This document shows, piece by piece, positions 61,030-62,091 of a DNA stretch of 62,091 bases. Where the stretch lies: the NCBI GenBank assembly GCA_017889725.1, contig JAGGAE010000005.1, positions 1 to 62,091 of the forward strand, written 5' to 3'. The stretch is from Bacillota bacterium (GTDB lineage Bacteria; Bacillota; Negativicutes; Sporomusales; CTSoil-080). The notes below the pieces were generated by a model. That model worked only from the letters and a program-made list of their open reading frames with translations. It made no database searches and was not told the DNA's origin. The position numbers were made by a program, and so were the translations under genes. The stretch's first letter is position 1, and every line of letters begins with the position of its first letter.

Positions 61030-62061
61030 TTATGCCTTCAGAGAAAAGTATTTGTTTTCCCCCAGCTTTAAAGACGGTAGCGCGTTTAACCTTAGATCCG
61101 TCCATTCCCCAGCCCGGTGTTTAAAAAAGGCGCGTGAGGCAATCATCGCGGCATTATCTGAACATAGCACAAGCGACGGATAAAAAAGCTTAAATCCAGC
61201 CTCCGCTGACTTTTCTGAGAGTTCTGCACGCAAGCCTGAATTCGCCGCGACACCGCCAGCCAGTACAATTTTATCAACAGCGTACTGTTTAGCCGCTTGC
61301 AGGGTTTTCGTCACAAGTACATCGACTACGGCTTTCTGAAAACTTGCGGCAACATTTGCCTGATCGACAGACTCACCTTTTTGTCGGGCACTGTTCAGAT
61401 AATTTAAAACGGCAGATTTAAGACCACTAAAGCTAAACTCATAGTTTTCTCCCGTCTTGGCCCGCGGAAAACTAATGGACTCTGGATCACCTTGGGCCGC
61501 CAGCCTGTCGATAAAAGGTCCCCCCGGATAAGGCAACCCCATTACTCTAGCCACTTTATCAAAGGCTTCTCCGGCTGCATCATCTCGCGTTTGACCCAAT
61601 AGTTCAAAATCATTATACCCCTTCTGATACACTAGCGAAGTGTGACCACCAGATACAACTAACGCCACAAAAGGTGGCTCAAGCTTCTGATGGGCGAGGT
61701 AATTCGCGAAAATGTGTCCTTCCAGATGATTGACGCCCACCAGTTTTTTTTGAGCTGCAAAGGCCAAAGCTTTGGCTGCCGCAACGCCGACTAGAAGTGC
61801 CCCTACTAATCCCGGACCATACGTAACACCAATCGCGTCCACGTCAGCTAGTTTTACGCCGGCAGCCGTCAGTGCCTCATCCACCACCGGCATTACGTTC
61901 TCAATATGTTTACGAGACGCAATTTCCGGTACCACGCCTCCAAATTTTTGATGAACATCAATTTGTGAAGAAATAATATTGGATAAAATTGTCCTTCCAT
62001 CGGCTACAATGGCCGCCGACGTCTCGTCGCAGCTAGTTTCCAAACCCAATATCAGCGACAA
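61030..62061 (-). CDS. tsaD: tRNA N6-adenosine threonylcarbamoyltransferase
   Basis: [54 protein letters not shown]. Confidence 0.97.
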   Translation of the reverse strand: MSLILGLETSCDETSAAIVADGRTILSNIISSQIDVHQKFGGVVPEIASRKHIENVMPVVDEALTAAGVKLADVDAIGVTYGPGLVGALLVGVAAAKALAFAAQKKLVGVNHLEGHIFANYLAHQKLEPPFVALVVSGGHTSLVYQKGYNDFELLGQTRDDAAGEAFDKVARVMGLPYPGGPFIDRLAAQGDPESISFPRAKTGENYEFSFSGLKSAVLNYLNSARQKGESVDQANVAASFQKAVVDVLVTKTLQAAKQYAVDKIVLAGGVAANSGLRAELSEKSAEAGFKLFYPSLVLCSDNAAMIASRAFFKHRAGEWTDLRLNALPSLKLGENKYFSLKA

Positions 62062-62091
62062 AGTAGCACCTCTCCTTCTGCTATTCCTATC

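Overview
62-kb chromosomal window, mostly housekeeping, from what looks like a low-GC diderm Firmicute (Negativicutes-like; inferred from gene content, a predicted outer-membrane barrel protein and gene order). Main blocks: proC(partial)-yggS-sepF; an MFS pump; a compact FtsH-like AAA protease with a small membrane partner; a his operon with hisZ and a yerC-like regulator; an emrAB-like efflux operon with TetR; a pur operon (permease-purE-C-F-M-N-H-D) behind what reads as a tandem guanine-PRPP riboswitch leader; small-protein genes next to a decayed ~41-bp repeat tract; thiamine genes with a TPP riboswitch; a six-gene group-4-type [NiFe] hydrogenase operon; metNIQ; ddl; TetR+MFS; guaA; a chemoreceptor; a polysaccharide deacetylase; a region of gene remnants (IS256-family transposase, XRE regulator, chemoreceptor); groESL with a CIRCE element; an ANTAR regulator/histidine kinase pair; and tsaD. 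The observations I rate highest are: (1) groEL has an apparent internal 3' deletion/frameshift that leaves the canonical MGGMM-stop codons out of frame; (2) the tandem guanine/PRPP riboswitch leader; (3) a decayed repeat tract and unrecognised small-protein genes between pur and an ECF gene; (4) a split/compact FtsH-like gene pair; (5) a hydrogenase large subunit that ends right after the C-terminal CxxC. No CRISPR array, tRNA, rRNA or prophage was seen. All family calls are from reading the sequence by eye; no database search was run.
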